Source: Methylacidiphilum sp. Yel (GTDB taxonomy: Bacteria > Verrucomicrobiota > Verrucomicrobiia > Methylacidiphilales > Methylacidiphilaceae). Taken from it: DNA of 45,499 bases. Below, piece by piece: positions 25,656 to 33,741 of the stretch; position 1 is the first letter of the stretch; every line of letters starts with the position of its first letter. The position numbers and the translations under genes are program-made. The stretch lies in the NCBI RefSeq assembly GCF_004421185.1, contig NZ_LXQB01000056.1, positions 1 through 45,499 of the forward strand, read 5' to 3'. The notes beneath the pieces are model-generated. The model had not been told where the DNA came from, did not search any database, and was given only the letters and a program-made list of their open reading frames with translations.

Positions 25656-26894
25656 GTGAAAGAATTTTTTGATCGTTTGAAGTGTAAGGAATGCGGCAGA
25701 AGTTATCCTAAAGAAGCGGTTCATGTGTGTGAATTCGATTTTGGGCCTCTGGAGGCAACCTACCATTATCATAAAATTAAAAAATATGTTTCCAGGCAAA
25801 TGATCGAATCTGGACCCGATTCAATGTGGAGATATGAACCCTTTCTTCCTTTGGAAGAGGAACCCACTGTTGGACTCCATACGGGAATGACACCACTACT
25901 GGCAGCTAAAAGGTTAGCTAAAATACTAGGGATCAAAGAACTCTATATTAAGAATGATACAGTCAATTTTCCTACTCTTTCTTTCAAAGACAGAGTAGTT
26001 TCTGTTGCCCTTTCTCGAGCTAAAGAGCTTCATTATGAAGTCGTTTCCTGTGCTTCAACAGGAAATCTTGCCAACAGTCTGGCCGCCCACGCTGCTGCCA
26101 ATGGATTTAAAAGTTACGTTCTTATTCCTGCCGATCTTGAGCCAGCAAAAGTCATAGGGAGTTTGGTCTATAATACGAGGGTTATCGGTATCAAAGGCTC
26201 CTATGATAAAGTAAATAGGCTGTGTTCAGAAATTGCTGGCAAATATCGCTGGGCCTTTGTCAACGTCAATTTTAGACCTTATTACGCTGAAGGTTCAAAA
26301 ACGATGGGCTTTGAAATCTTAGAACAAATGGGATGGAAAATTCCCGATCACACTGTAATCTGCATGGCTAGCGGCTCTCTATTGACCAAAATCGATAAAG
26401 CTTATCAAGAAGCCATTCTCTGTGGGCTGGTGGAAGAAAAACCCTATGCTATTCATGGGGCCCAAGCCTCTGGTTGTAATCCCATTACGGCAGCCTTTAA
26501 AAAAGGCACGGATTTGATCAGGCCAATAGCCAATCCAAACACGATTGCTAAGTCTTTGGCTATTGGAACGCCTGCCGATGGTTATTATGCGATTCAGACG
26601 ATTCGGCGAACCGGTGGATATGCTGAAGATGTCACTGATCAAGAAATTATTGAAGGCATAAAAATTTTGGCTGAAACTGAAGGGGTATTCGCTGAAACCG
26701 CTGGAGGTGTTACAGTAGGATGTGCAAAAAAATTGATCCAAAAAGGATATATACCCCAAGAAAGCCAGGTAGTTTTGTGTATTACAGGGAATGGATTAAA
26801 AACTGCAGAAGTCCTCAAAGATCATTTAAACCCCATTGATGTGATTGAGCCACATATTCAAGATTTTGACAAAATAGTTGACTTTGAAAAGTAA
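25656..26894 (+). CDS. thrC: Threonine-synthase-like PLP enzyme under SAM control
   Basis: A 412-residue fold-type II PLP enzyme. The N-terminal ribbon has Cys10, Cys13 and Cys25. The cofactor lysine is Lys111 in SFKDR and the phosphate loop is ASTGN (133-137). The substrate-side segment NFRPYYAEGSKTMGFE resembles threonine synthase. Where many ThrC proteins carry a GNGGN-type loop, this one reads MASGSLLTKI. Sequence alone would give threonine synthase (phosphohomoserine to threonine). The SAM riboswitch upstream and the sulfur-carrier and NIL genes downstream suggest instead replacement of the phosphate by sulfide to give homocysteine. That is an inference. The start is GTG at 25656 with AAAGGA nine bases upstream. 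Confidence 0.85.
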   Translation: MKEFFDRLKCKECGRSYPKEAVHVCEFDFGPLEATYHYHKIKKYVSRQMIESGPDSMWRYEPFLPLEEEPTVGLHTGMTPLLAAKRLAKILGIKELYIKNDTVNFPTLSFKDRVVSVALSRAKELHYEVVSCASTGNLANSLAAHAAANGFKSYVLIPADLEPAKVIGSLVYNTRVIGIKGSYDKVNRLCSEIAGKYRWAFVNVNFRPYYAEGSKTMGFEILEQMGWKIPDHTVICMASGSLLTKIDKAYQEAILCGLVEEKPYAIHGAQASGCNPITAAFKKGTDLIRPIANPNTIAKSLAIGTPADGYYAIQTIRRTGGYAEDVTDQEIIEGIKILAETEGVFAETAGGVTVGCAKKLIQKGYIPQESQVVLCITGNGLKTAEVLKDHLNPIDVIEPHIQDFDKIVDFEK

Positions 26895-26919
26895 AAAAGC
26901 AAAGGAGTAATGAATAATT

Positions 26920-27210
26920 ATGAATACAATGTTAAACGAAATCACTGTTAGGATTCCCACTCCACTTCGTGGACTAACTCAGAATAAAGAAGTTGTCTAT
27001 GTTTCTGGAAAGACGATCAAAGAACTGCTGCTTAATTTAGAATCTCAATGTCCAGGGATTTTGAACCGCATATGCAATGAAAAAGGGGAGATTAGGCGTT
27101 TTGTTAATGTTTATCTTAATGGGGAAGACATCCGGTTTTTAAACGGTTTAGATACTCCACTCCAACAGAGGGATGAAGTAAGCATTGTCCCCGCTATTGC
27201 TGGGGGATAA
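26920..27210 (+). CDS. MoaD/ThiS-like sulfur-carrier protein
   Basis: A 96-residue beta-grasp (ubiquitin-like) protein ending in the Gly-Gly that is activated to a thiocarboxylate in MoaD, ThiS and CysO. It has the typical LRGLTQNKEVVYVSGKTIKELL start, the RFVNVYLNGEDIRFL segment and the DEVSIVPAIAGG tail. AAAGGAG precedes the ATG at 26920. It follows the thrC-like gene by 25 bp and precedes the NIL gene by two bases, so it is part of the SAM-riboswitch operon, not a molybdopterin or thiamine cluster. It is likely a sulfur donor for the adjacent PLP enzyme, as CysO is for CysM; that role is inferred. Confidence 0.85.
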   Translation: MNTMLNEITVRIPTPLRGLTQNKEVVYVSGKTIKELLLNLESQCPGILNRICNEKGEIRRFVNVYLNGEDIRFLNGLDTPLQQRDEVSIVPAIAGG

Positions 27211-27212
27211 AG

Positions 27213-27455
27213 ATGATCAAACAACGGTATTGGCTCAGTTTGGATGGAAATCTCTGTAAAAGGCCTTTGATATGGGAGTTGAGTAGGAATTTTGATCTCA
27301 TTTTCAACATCCGAAATGCAAGTATCACTGGAGAAATTGGCATCATAGGTATTGAACTGGAAGGCAATCCAGAAGTTATTAAAGAGGCAGTTTCTTGGCT
27401 AGAATCACAAGGGGTGCATGTAGAGCCTGTGGAGATCAGTACCATTGAAGGATAA
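27213..27455 (+). CDS. NIL-domain protein
   Basis: An 80-residue stand-alone NIL domain, an ACT-like fold first noted at the C-terminus of the methionine transporter ATPase MetN. Seen here are WLSLDGNLCKRPLIWELSR, FNIRNASITGEIGIIGIEL and the VSWLESQGVHVEPVE helix-strand end. In MetN the domain binds methionine and inhibits transport; NIL domains also occur in the archaeal homocysteine-forming proteins. Its single cysteine lies in the NLCKR turn. It is two bases after the sulfur-carrier stop, so the two are translationally coupled. It could be a methionine sensor or a sulfur-transfer partner; unknown. Confidence 0.8.
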   Translation: MIKQRYWLSLDGNLCKRPLIWELSRNFDLIFNIRNASITGEIGIIGIELEGNPEVIKEAVSWLESQGVHVEPVEISTIEG

Positions 27456-27503
27456 GCTCGATGGGGAATGTATCGCTATGGACTGTTTGAAACAGCCAGC
27501 GCT

Positions 27504-27827
27504 TTACTCCATCCCCGCTTTAGGTTTGGCTGAAGTACTATTCGAAGCGCTGCTATTGTCACCAGTTGTTTTAGTTGTAGTTGAAGCTTCTTTTTCTGCT
27601 TTGGCAGCTTTCATATAACTAGGGCTGCGATAATCAGTAATATAGAAACCAGAACCTTTGAATAAAAGGCCCATACCACCAGAGATAATGCGTTTAACTT
27701 CTCCTTTTGCCCAGGGTTTCATAGCACAGCATTCTTCTGGGCAACAGAGAAAAGGTGGTTCGGTAATCGATTGGAAAATTTCAAATTCCTTACCACATTT
27801 ACTACATTCGTATAAATAGGTTGGCAT
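27504..27827 (-). CDS. FmdB-family zinc-ribbon regulatory protein
   Basis: About 107 residues beginning MPTYLYECSKCGKEFEIFQ, the standard FmdB/CxxC_CXXC_SSSS domain. The first CxxC pair (ECSKC) is followed by an unusual second cluster CCPEECC instead of a simple CPxC. GGMGLLFKGSGFYITDYR is the conserved second half. The C-terminal 35 residues are a Lys/Ala/Ser/Thr-rich tail of low complexity. Role is unknown; FmdB-like proteins are implicated in amide-porin regulation and often lie near DNA or translation genes. The ATG at 27827 fits the ribosome site AAAGGA better than an ATG two codons upstream. It is convergent with the riboswitch operon. Confidence 0.85.
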   Translation of the reverse strand: MPTYLYECSKCGKEFEIFQSITEPPFLCCPEECCAMKPWAKGEVKRIISGGMGLLFKGSGFYITDYRSPSYMKAAKAEKEASTTTKTTGDNSSASNSTSAKPKAGME

Positions 27828-27870
27828 CTGCATTCCTTTCTTTGAGAAAAAAATTGCTGTTCGTTAGGTT

Positions 27871-29712
27871 TCAAACAGAAGGAGCGTCGATCCATCGCGT
27901 TATTTTGTCAATCCTGATCTTTTTTGTGTTGCCATCCTCCATAGATACCTGCAACACATCCCCAGGTTTATGCCCTAGTAAAGATTGACCAAATGCCGCT
28001 AAATAAGAAATAATCCCCTTGCTTGGATTGCTATCCCATGCCCCTAGAATGGCTATGGAACTAGGAGTATTAGTTTCCAAATTCGTAAAATGAACAACCG
28101 TTCCAATATTTACTACTGAAGTATCCACATCTGAAAAGTCTGTAGCCCTAGCCTTGCTAATCATAGATTCCAGTTCGGCTTTCCTTCGCATTAACACTGC
28201 TTGCATTTCTTTAGCTGCTTTGTATTCATGATTCTCTCTAAGATCCCCATAAGACCTAGCATGTGCTATTTCCTTACTATTTTCTGGAATCTTTTTCCTC
28301 ACTAACTCATCCAGTTCTCTTTTCTTTTCTTCCAAGCTACTCCAAGACACAATTAAGGTGTTTTCCTCTTCGATCCCACGATTCCCACTGATCAATTCCT
28401 GAACTTCTGGCCTTACCTTTACAATAGCTCCTAGCAATGACCGCTTATCAAGTTCTCTAAAAACAGGACTAAGGAGTACCGTACGGGTGATATCCTTGAC
28501 GTCATCCAAAGAAGAGCCAGACAGTAAATCCTGGATCAATCCTGTTCCAGTAGTTAAAAGATCGTATAATTTTTCAGCTTTCTTTCCTACCGAACCGAGT
28601 TCTCTTTCTAGAACATAAAGGATGCAATAAAAAAGATCAGAATTTAAAAGAGGCTGAAGCAGATTATTTCTGTTTTTACAAAACCAGTATAATAATTCAA
28701 CGGATAAGACTCTTTCTCTGATCAATCTACTAAATTTTTCAAGCAAAAGATCAGTCAACCCCGACTGCTCAAAAATCTTAACGATATTTTCTGCCAATTT
28801 GCCATCCGCATTGATCAAGAGATCGAAAAACAGCTCAATAGGCTTATTCCTCCTCTCCCAAAGCAACCACAAAACTCTCTCTTGGTTTATTGAGGATAAT
28901 CGTAGAAGGGAAGATAAAAGAAGATCATATTTTTGAGGAATATAAAAAAATAGATCTTCTTCCTTTACAGAAGGCAGAGGAATTTTAGCTTTTTGGATAA
29001 TTTCTTCTTTCAATAAAACAAAATCTAACGTAGGAAAGGAATCCTCCTTAGGCTGTTGTAATAGGCTCTCTATGCTTGCAACCACTTTCAAAGCTTGATC
29101 CTGATCATTCCAATTATCTATCTCTTTGAGTATTTTGTATAACGCATCAATCTTTTTTCGTGGAGGTAGTGCTGACTGAAGAGTTTCAATAATTAGGGAA
29201 TAGTTATCGGGAGCTTTATCTAAAATAACAATCGGTTCAGACTTTCTAGAAGGAATACGGATCGAGGCAGATTTTTTAATTATTTTTTTTGAATTTTCCC
29301 ACCATTTCTTCCATTGGTCAGCAGAGATGACCTCAGGACAAAGAACAGCCTGTAACCGCTCTGGGGTAGCCTTTTGCCGAAAAGAAAGAACAAAAATCTT
29401 AATTAACTCTTCTGGATTCTCAAGAGAAAGTTTCTGTAAATAAGATAGTTTTTCTTCTTTCAACACCAACAAATGGTTAAAAGAAAGGACTGTGAGAGAA
29501 GTATAAGCAAAATCAAGAGCCATTTGATGCGAAGGCTTGCCTTTAAAATCAATGATCACACGATCATTGCTCTCATCTATCTTCTTGATCTTGCCCAATC
29601 CCCAACTCCGATGAATGCAAAAAACCCCTTCTTTAAAATTATTTGAATTAATACTTTGTTCCCATTCGTCATCCTCTTTACTAGAAATAATATCAATTAA
29701 TTCGGTTGTCAT
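27871..29712 (-). CDS. greA: Long GreA-type transcription elongation factor
   Basis: About 613 residues with a C-terminal GreA/GreB module. The coiled coil contains IAHARSYGDLRENHEYKAAKEMQ, whose acidic tip residues DLREN suit RNA-polymerase cleavage stimulation, and the C-terminal FKBP-like domain starts near VVHFTNLE. The roughly 440 residues before it are helical and start with a Tudor/CarD-like patch, GVFCIHRSWGLGKIKKIDE. Classical GreA is near 158 residues; chlamydial and some verrucomicrobial forms carry such an N-terminal extension. The Met at 29712 is chosen over 29742 by fit to the domain; neither has a ribosome site. It follows the SufR-like regulator gene on the same strand. Confidence 0.88.
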   Translation of the reverse strand: MTTELIDIISSKEDDEWEQSINSNNFKEGVFCIHRSWGLGKIKKIDESNDRVIIDFKGKPSHQMALDFAYTSLTVLSFNHLLVLKEEKLSYLQKLSLENPEELIKIFVLSFRQKATPERLQAVLCPEVISADQWKKWWENSKKIIKKSASIRIPSRKSEPIVILDKAPDNYSLIIETLQSALPPRKKIDALYKILKEIDNWNDQDQALKVVASIESLLQQPKEDSFPTLDFVLLKEEIIQKAKIPLPSVKEEDLFFYIPQKYDLLLSSLLRLSSINQERVLWLLWERRNKPIELFFDLLINADGKLAENIVKIFEQSGLTDLLLEKFSRLIRERVLSVELLYWFCKNRNNLLQPLLNSDLFYCILYVLERELGSVGKKAEKLYDLLTTGTGLIQDLLSGSSLDDVKDITRTVLLSPVFRELDKRSLLGAIVKVRPEVQELISGNRGIEEENTLIVSWSSLEEKKRELDELVRKKIPENSKEIAHARSYGDLRENHEYKAAKEMQAVLMRRKAELESMISKARATDFSDVDTSVVNIGTVVHFTNLETNTPSSIAILGAWDSNPSKGIISYLAAFGQSLLGHKPGDVLQVSMEDGNTKKIRIDKITRWIDAPSV

Positions 29713-29793
29713 ATGATAATTAAATTTAATACATATGAACAATTTAACAATAATAAAGAAGTTTAATTGAAAGAAATTTTATTTTTCCCATTT

Positions 29794-30480
29794 TTATTCC
29801 AAAGGAGAAGAGGGTTCAGAAAATAGGAAACTACAGCAATAGCTCCCATAAGATCTCTCCTCGATACGTCGCACAGGCACGCCTAATACTTTTTCAAACA
29901 TTCTCCTTTCGAATTTTTTTATTACTGGATACTTATCCAACAGAGCTAAAAGAGGATGATGATATTCTATGATTTTTAGCTCTCCATTTTCCTCAATAAC
30001 AAGCTTACCCATATACCCTCTTTCTTCTCTAAAACTCAGTAATTCTTTAGCTTTTTCAACTAAGCTTAACGCACTGAGAGCCTGACTAAGATTTTCCCCC
30101 TCCGTTCTATATATCCAATAGATCAGCCGATCAACCGCTAGGGACCCATAAATGGATTCTATAGCTCTTAGCAGCTGCTCAGTAAAAGAAGAACAGTCTT
30201 TAGGAAAAAAAACGTCCGCTTTTTCCGTTAAGCAATAAACAATCTCCGGTCTTCCTACAGATTTCTGCCTTTTACGGGTTTCTAAAAATCCTTCCTTTTC
30301 TAGCGCTGCACAATGTTGTTTGACTCCCATGTACGAAAGATTGATTTTTTTAGTCAGTTCCCCTATGGAAAGTCCCGGGTTTATCTTTAATTCAAAAAGA
30401 ATATTATAACGAGAATCTTTTATCAAATTGGATAAAAGGCTATTCATACTGTTTAAAGCTACATTGGAAATGCATTGCAA
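29794..30480 (-). CDS. SufR-like winged-helix transcriptional regulator
   Basis: A 228-residue DNA-binding protein. The winged HTH (about residues 20-85) reads SIGELTKKINLSYMGVKQHCAALEKEGFLETRKR, then VGRPEIVYCLTEKA, a pattern of the COG2345/SufR group. The C-terminal sensor resembles the SufR type but lacks its usual cluster cysteines: HHPLLALLDKYP stands where NCP is expected, and only YCCSFLF remains. It may thus not hold an Fe-S cluster. It is divergent from serA across 162 AT-rich bases that contain repeated TTCAATG words; it may control serA and itself. Alternative: a MarR/ArsR-like regulator. Confidence 0.78.
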   Translation of the reverse strand: MQCISNVALNSMNSLLSNLIKDSRYNILFELKINPGLSIGELTKKINLSYMGVKQHCAALEKEGFLETRKRQKSVGRPEIVYCLTEKADVFFPKDCSSFTEQLLRAIESIYGSLAVDRLIYWIYRTEGENLSQALSALSLVEKAKELLSFREERGYMGKLVIEENGELKIIEYHHPLLALLDKYPVIKKFERRMFEKVLGVPVRRIEERSYGSYCCSFLFSEPSSPLE

Positions 30481-30557
30481 AAATATTTGCTTAATAAAGC
30501 GATCTTTTTTTATTGAAAAAATTTAAAAAAAAGAAATGCTTTTATTTTTCTTTCCTT

Positions 30558-30631
30558 TTCAATGAATTTTTCTATGAAAAAGTGCAAATAACTTTTTAAC
30601 AAATTCAATGTATTCTTAATGAATTTCAATG
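30558..30631. promoter_or_regulatory. TTCAATG repeats in the regulator/serA divergent region
   Basis: TTCAATG occurs at 30558-30564, 30604-30610 and 30625-30631. The last two are 21 bp apart, two helical turns, and the final one is about 12 bases before the serA ATG. Two copies extend to overlapping AATGAATTT-like words. They could be operators for the SufR-like regulator, but an AT-rich region makes chance repeats possible. Confidence 0.35.
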
Positions 30632-30642
30632 AGTAAATTATT

Positions 30643-32238
30643 ATGACTATTCCATATCATATCCTTATCGCTGACCCTATTTCCAAAAAAGGGATTCATG
30701 AATTAGAAGCTTCTGGGCAAATTAGAATAGAGGAAAAATATGGTTTAAAAGAACCCGATCTTCTCTCCATCATTTCTGAATACGATGGAGTGATTGTCCG
30801 CAGTCAGACGAAGATATCTCGAAAGGTAATCGAAGCAGGAAAAAAGCTAAAGGTCATTGGGAGAGCGGGGGTGGGTATTGATAATGTTGATGTCGAGGCA
30901 GCAACAGAAAATGGGATAGTAGTGATGAATACCCCCGGAGGCAATACGATTGCTACAGCCGAACATACCTTTTCTTTGCTTCTTGCTCTTGCCAGAAATG
31001 TTCCCCAAGCCCATGCCTCCATGCAACGGGGAGAATGGAAACGAAAAAATTTTGAAGGCATAGAGCTTTTTGGAAAGGTCCTAGGCATTATTGGGCTTGG
31101 GAGAGTTGGAATGGAAGTAGCCAAACGAGCGCTTGCCTTTGGCATGAAAGTTAAATGCTTCGATCCCTACCTCTCCCCCACGAAGGTGAAAAACCTGCAA
31201 GTGGAACTTGTTAACAATTTGGAAGAGCTCTTTTTTGATTTGGATTTTCTTTCCCTTCATGTCCCTCTTACCTCTGAAACCGAAGGGATTATCAACAAGG
31301 AAAACTTAAAAAAATGCAAACAGGGAATCAGGCTCGTCAATTGCGCCCGAGGCGGGTTAATCCGGATTGAAGACTTGCTGGAGCTGCTTAAATCAGGGTG
31401 GGTGGCAGGAGCCGCACTCGATGTCTATGACCCTGAACCTCCGCCAGCTGACTTTCCTCTACGCGGACTGCCTAATGTCATTCTCACTCCTCATCTGGCT
31501 GCATCCACAGTCGAAGCACAGGAAAATGTTGGGACTGAAATCGCTGGCATGATCATAGACTTCTTTTGCCATGGCATAATCCGGAATGCTGTTAATGTTC
31601 CGAGTGTTGATCCAAAAGTGCTTTCCATCCTTAGTCCTTATATGGCACTGGGCGAAAAGCTGGGAATTTTTATGAGCCAGTGGATTCCCAACCGAATTGA
31701 CGAGCTGGTTATCTATTTCTCAGGAAAAATCAATGAATATGATACAAGCCCGCTGACCCGTGCTGTTTTAAAGGGATATTTGCGAAAAGTCGCTGGCAAG
31801 GAAGTCAACGAGGTCAATGTCATGTTCTTGATCAACACCCTCGGCATCAATGTCAAAGAAGTCAAAATGAGTAGTGCCGGAGAGTTCACCGAGATTATTG
31901 GCATTGAAGCCAAAACTAATGGACTTATCTTTCAAGCTGCCTCAACTTTCTATGGGAAGTCACACAGACTTGTGCAACTCAATTTCAATCCCATTGAAGC
32001 CTCTATGGAGGGAATTCTTCTATTGCTCGAAAACAAAGATAGGCCAGGAATCGTTGGCAAAGTTGGGACCATCCTTGGAGAACATGCCGTCAATATTGCA
32101 GCGATGTCTCTTGCCCGAGCAAAGGCCCAAGAAAAGGCAATTAGCATACTCAACTTGGACAACATACCTAGTCCCGAAGTCTTAGCTCAGATACGCAATA
32201 CGGAGGATATTTATAATGTGAGGTTAATTTCTCTATGA
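30643..32238 (+). CDS. serA: D-3-phosphoglycerate dehydrogenase
   Basis: A 531-residue enzyme of the long SerA type, the first step of serine synthesis from 3-phosphoglycerate. The substrate domain (VRSQTKIS) is followed by the NAD-binding loop GLGRVGMEVAKRA, then LVNCARGGLI and LTPHLAAST with the catalytic Arg and His. An intervening domain and a C-terminal ACT domain (LLLLENKDRPGIVGKVGTIL) complete it. It draws carbon directly from the Calvin-cycle product 3-phosphoglycerate in this autotroph. It diverges from the SufR-like regulator and may be under its control. Confidence 0.96.
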   Translation: MTIPYHILIADPISKKGIHELEASGQIRIEEKYGLKEPDLLSIISEYDGVIVRSQTKISRKVIEAGKKLKVIGRAGVGIDNVDVEAATENGIVVMNTPGGNTIATAEHTFSLLLALARNVPQAHASMQRGEWKRKNFEGIELFGKVLGIIGLGRVGMEVAKRALAFGMKVKCFDPYLSPTKVKNLQVELVNNLEELFFDLDFLSLHVPLTSETEGIINKENLKKCKQGIRLVNCARGGLIRIEDLLELLKSGWVAGAALDVYDPEPPPADFPLRGLPNVILTPHLAASTVEAQENVGTEIAGMIIDFFCHGIIRNAVNVPSVDPKVLSILSPYMALGEKLGIFMSQWIPNRIDELVIYFSGKINEYDTSPLTRAVLKGYLRKVAGKEVNEVNVMFLINTLGINVKEVKMSSAGEFTEIIGIEAKTNGLIFQAASTFYGKSHRLVQLNFNPIEASMEGILLLLENKDRPGIVGKVGTILGEHAVNIAAMSLARAKAQEKAISILNLDNIPSPEVLAQIRNTEDIYNVRLISL

Positions 32239-32279
32239 TTTTCTTTGTTCTTTAAAAGGAAAAATGCTAGAGTTTTCTT

Positions 32280-32663
32280 GTGAAACGTATCGCAAGATTA
32301 TTATGCGTCCTTTTCTTTGTAAACTTTCCCTTTTTGCTTCCTGCAGCCAATACGCAGAAAAGTGATCCTGAAGTTTCACAAGCTAAAAAAATTGAAAAGA
32401 AACCAAAACCTATTCCTATCAAGCCTGCGCCAGAAAAGGCAAAAAAAGCCCCTACCCTTCTCCCTCCCCGGGCTACGGGCATTATCCCTGAAGGGATAAG
32501 ACAAGGGCCTCAACTTATTAATCCATTGGCTCCAAAAGAAATGGGATATGGACAAAGGTTCATGGCAAAGGATCCAAGACAGCCTCACCCTACGTGGACA
32601 ATCAATAGCACAGAGGTCATGACTCCTGGAGGAGGACTGGAACTATTTACATGGGAGTGGTAA
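32280..32663 (+). CDS. Small secreted Lys/Pro-rich protein, unknown
   Basis: A 127-residue protein with a signal peptide (MKRIARLLCVLFFVNFPFLLPAA, cleavage near AANT), then a Lys/Pro/Ala-rich linker (KKIEKKPKPIPIKPAPEKAKKAP) and a compact C-terminal segment, GYGQRFMAKDPRQPHPTW to the end ELFTWEW. The start codon is GTG at 32280. It overlaps the downstream DUF488 gene by 13 bases, so the two are likely coupled. I do not recognise the family. The positively charged linker suggests an envelope location. Confidence 0.6.
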   Translation: MKRIARLLCVLFFVNFPFLLPAANTQKSDPEVSQAKKIEKKPKPIPIKPAPEKAKKAPTLLPPRATGIIPEGIRQGPQLINPLAPKEMGYGQRFMAKDPRQPHPTWTINSTEVMTPGGGLELFTWEW

Positions 32664-33025
32664 AAAAAATTTGCATTAAGCGGGTTTACGAAGAGCCTTC
32701 TGCACAAGATGGCTACAGGATCCTTGTTGATAGGTTGTGGCCGAGGGGAATGCACAAAGAACAATTAAAAATCGATTTTTGGGCAAAAGATTGGGCTCCT
32801 TCGGATGAATTGCGAAAATGGTTTACCCATGATCCTCAAAAATGGGAGGTATTTTCGAAAAAGTATGTAGAAGAACTTACCAGTAAAGAACATGCTATCA
32901 AAGAGCACTTAAGCAATTGTCCTTCCCCGACTGTTACTCTCCTCTACAGTGCTAAAGACACGGTGCATAATCAGGCAGTCGTTTTAAAATCTTTTATCGA
33001 AACAAAACTCAAAGATAATGCCTAG
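32651..33025 (+). CDS. DUF488-family protein (YeaO-like)
   Basis: A 124-residue protein of the DUF488 family: IKRVYEEPSAQDGYRILVDRLWPRGM near the N-terminus, then WAPSDELRKWFTHDP and LLYSAKDTVHNQAVVL. Family members are uncharacterised; several lie near stress or methylotrophy genes. The ATG at 32651 lies inside the end of the upstream secreted-protein gene. Its 3' end overlaps the convergent CbbY-like gene by four bases at 33022-33025. Confidence 0.85.
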   Translation: MGVVKKICIKRVYEEPSAQDGYRILVDRLWPRGMHKEQLKIDFWAKDWAPSDELRKWFTHDPQKWEVFSKKYVEELTSKEHAIKEHLSNCPSPTVTLLYSAKDTVHNQAVVLKSFIETKLKDNA

Positions 33026-33726
33026 GCAGGATTAAGGAGCGAGTCGAGCAAGGAAACATCAAGCCTAGATATGTCAGCCGTTACAAAGACCGCTCCTTTG
33101 AAATCTGCACATGCCGTATACTCATTAGGAACGGCAACACATTTTATCCCTGCTTTCAATGCGCAACGTAACCCGTTCATAGAATCTTCTATGGCAATCA
33201 CCTGTTCTGCTCCTAAGCCCAGCTCTTCTAGACATTTCCTATAAAGGGGGGAGTCTGAAGCTGTTTTCGTTCCAGCTCTTCTTCCTAGAATAGGATGGAT
33301 ATGAGGCCTTAATTCAGGCAGATGGCGAACAAGAAAGGCTTCGATTTGTTCTTCAATGGAGATAGATACAATAGCAATAGCTATTCTCTCCTCCAAGGCT
33401 TGCCCAATTAATTCCTTTATTCCTTCTCTTAGTCGTGCCTTATGGACATGTTTTTCAATATAAAGTTTTTTTTTCGTTTCCGCCCAAAGATACGATATTT
33501 TTTTTAATTCTTCTTCCCCTACCGAAGGATACAATTGTCTATAAGCATACTCCATCCTTGCTTGATTACCAGGCAATTCAAGGAGAGAGATAAATTCTTT
33601 CCAAGACCATTGGATAGGTATACTGAGTGTTCTAAATGCTTCATTGCAGGCAGGCAAATGAGCTTCCTTTTCGCTGAAAGCTATTGTTCCATCAAAATCA
33701 AAAATTATTGCTTTTAGCCTGCGCAT
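33022..33726 (-). CDS. cbbY: CbbY-like HAD phosphatase
   Basis: A 234-residue HAD hydrolase. The nucleophile motif is IIFDFDGTIAFSE, with cap residues HLPACNEAFR and WSWKEFISLLELPGNQAR that follow the CbbY pattern; motif III lies around GRRAGTKTASDSPLYRKCL and motif IV is VIAIEDSMNGLRCALKAG. CbbY removes phosphate from xylulose-1,5-bisphosphate, a misfire product that inhibits RuBisCO. As the last gene of the Calvin operon this role fits well. A beta-phosphoglucomutase or general sugar phosphatase is the alternative. It starts 15 bp after the histidine phosphatase gene. Confidence 0.8.
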   Translation of the reverse strand: MRRLKAIIFDFDGTIAFSEKEAHLPACNEAFRTLSIPIQWSWKEFISLLELPGNQARMEYAYRQLYPSVGEEELKKISYLWAETKKKLYIEKHVHKARLREGIKELIGQALEERIAIAIVSISIEEQIEAFLVRHLPELRPHIHPILGRRAGTKTASDSPLYRKCLEELGLGAEQVIAIEDSMNGLRCALKAGIKCVAVPNEYTACADFKGAVFVTADISRLDVSLLDSLLNPA

Positions 33727-33741
33727 GCACTTACTACTCTT

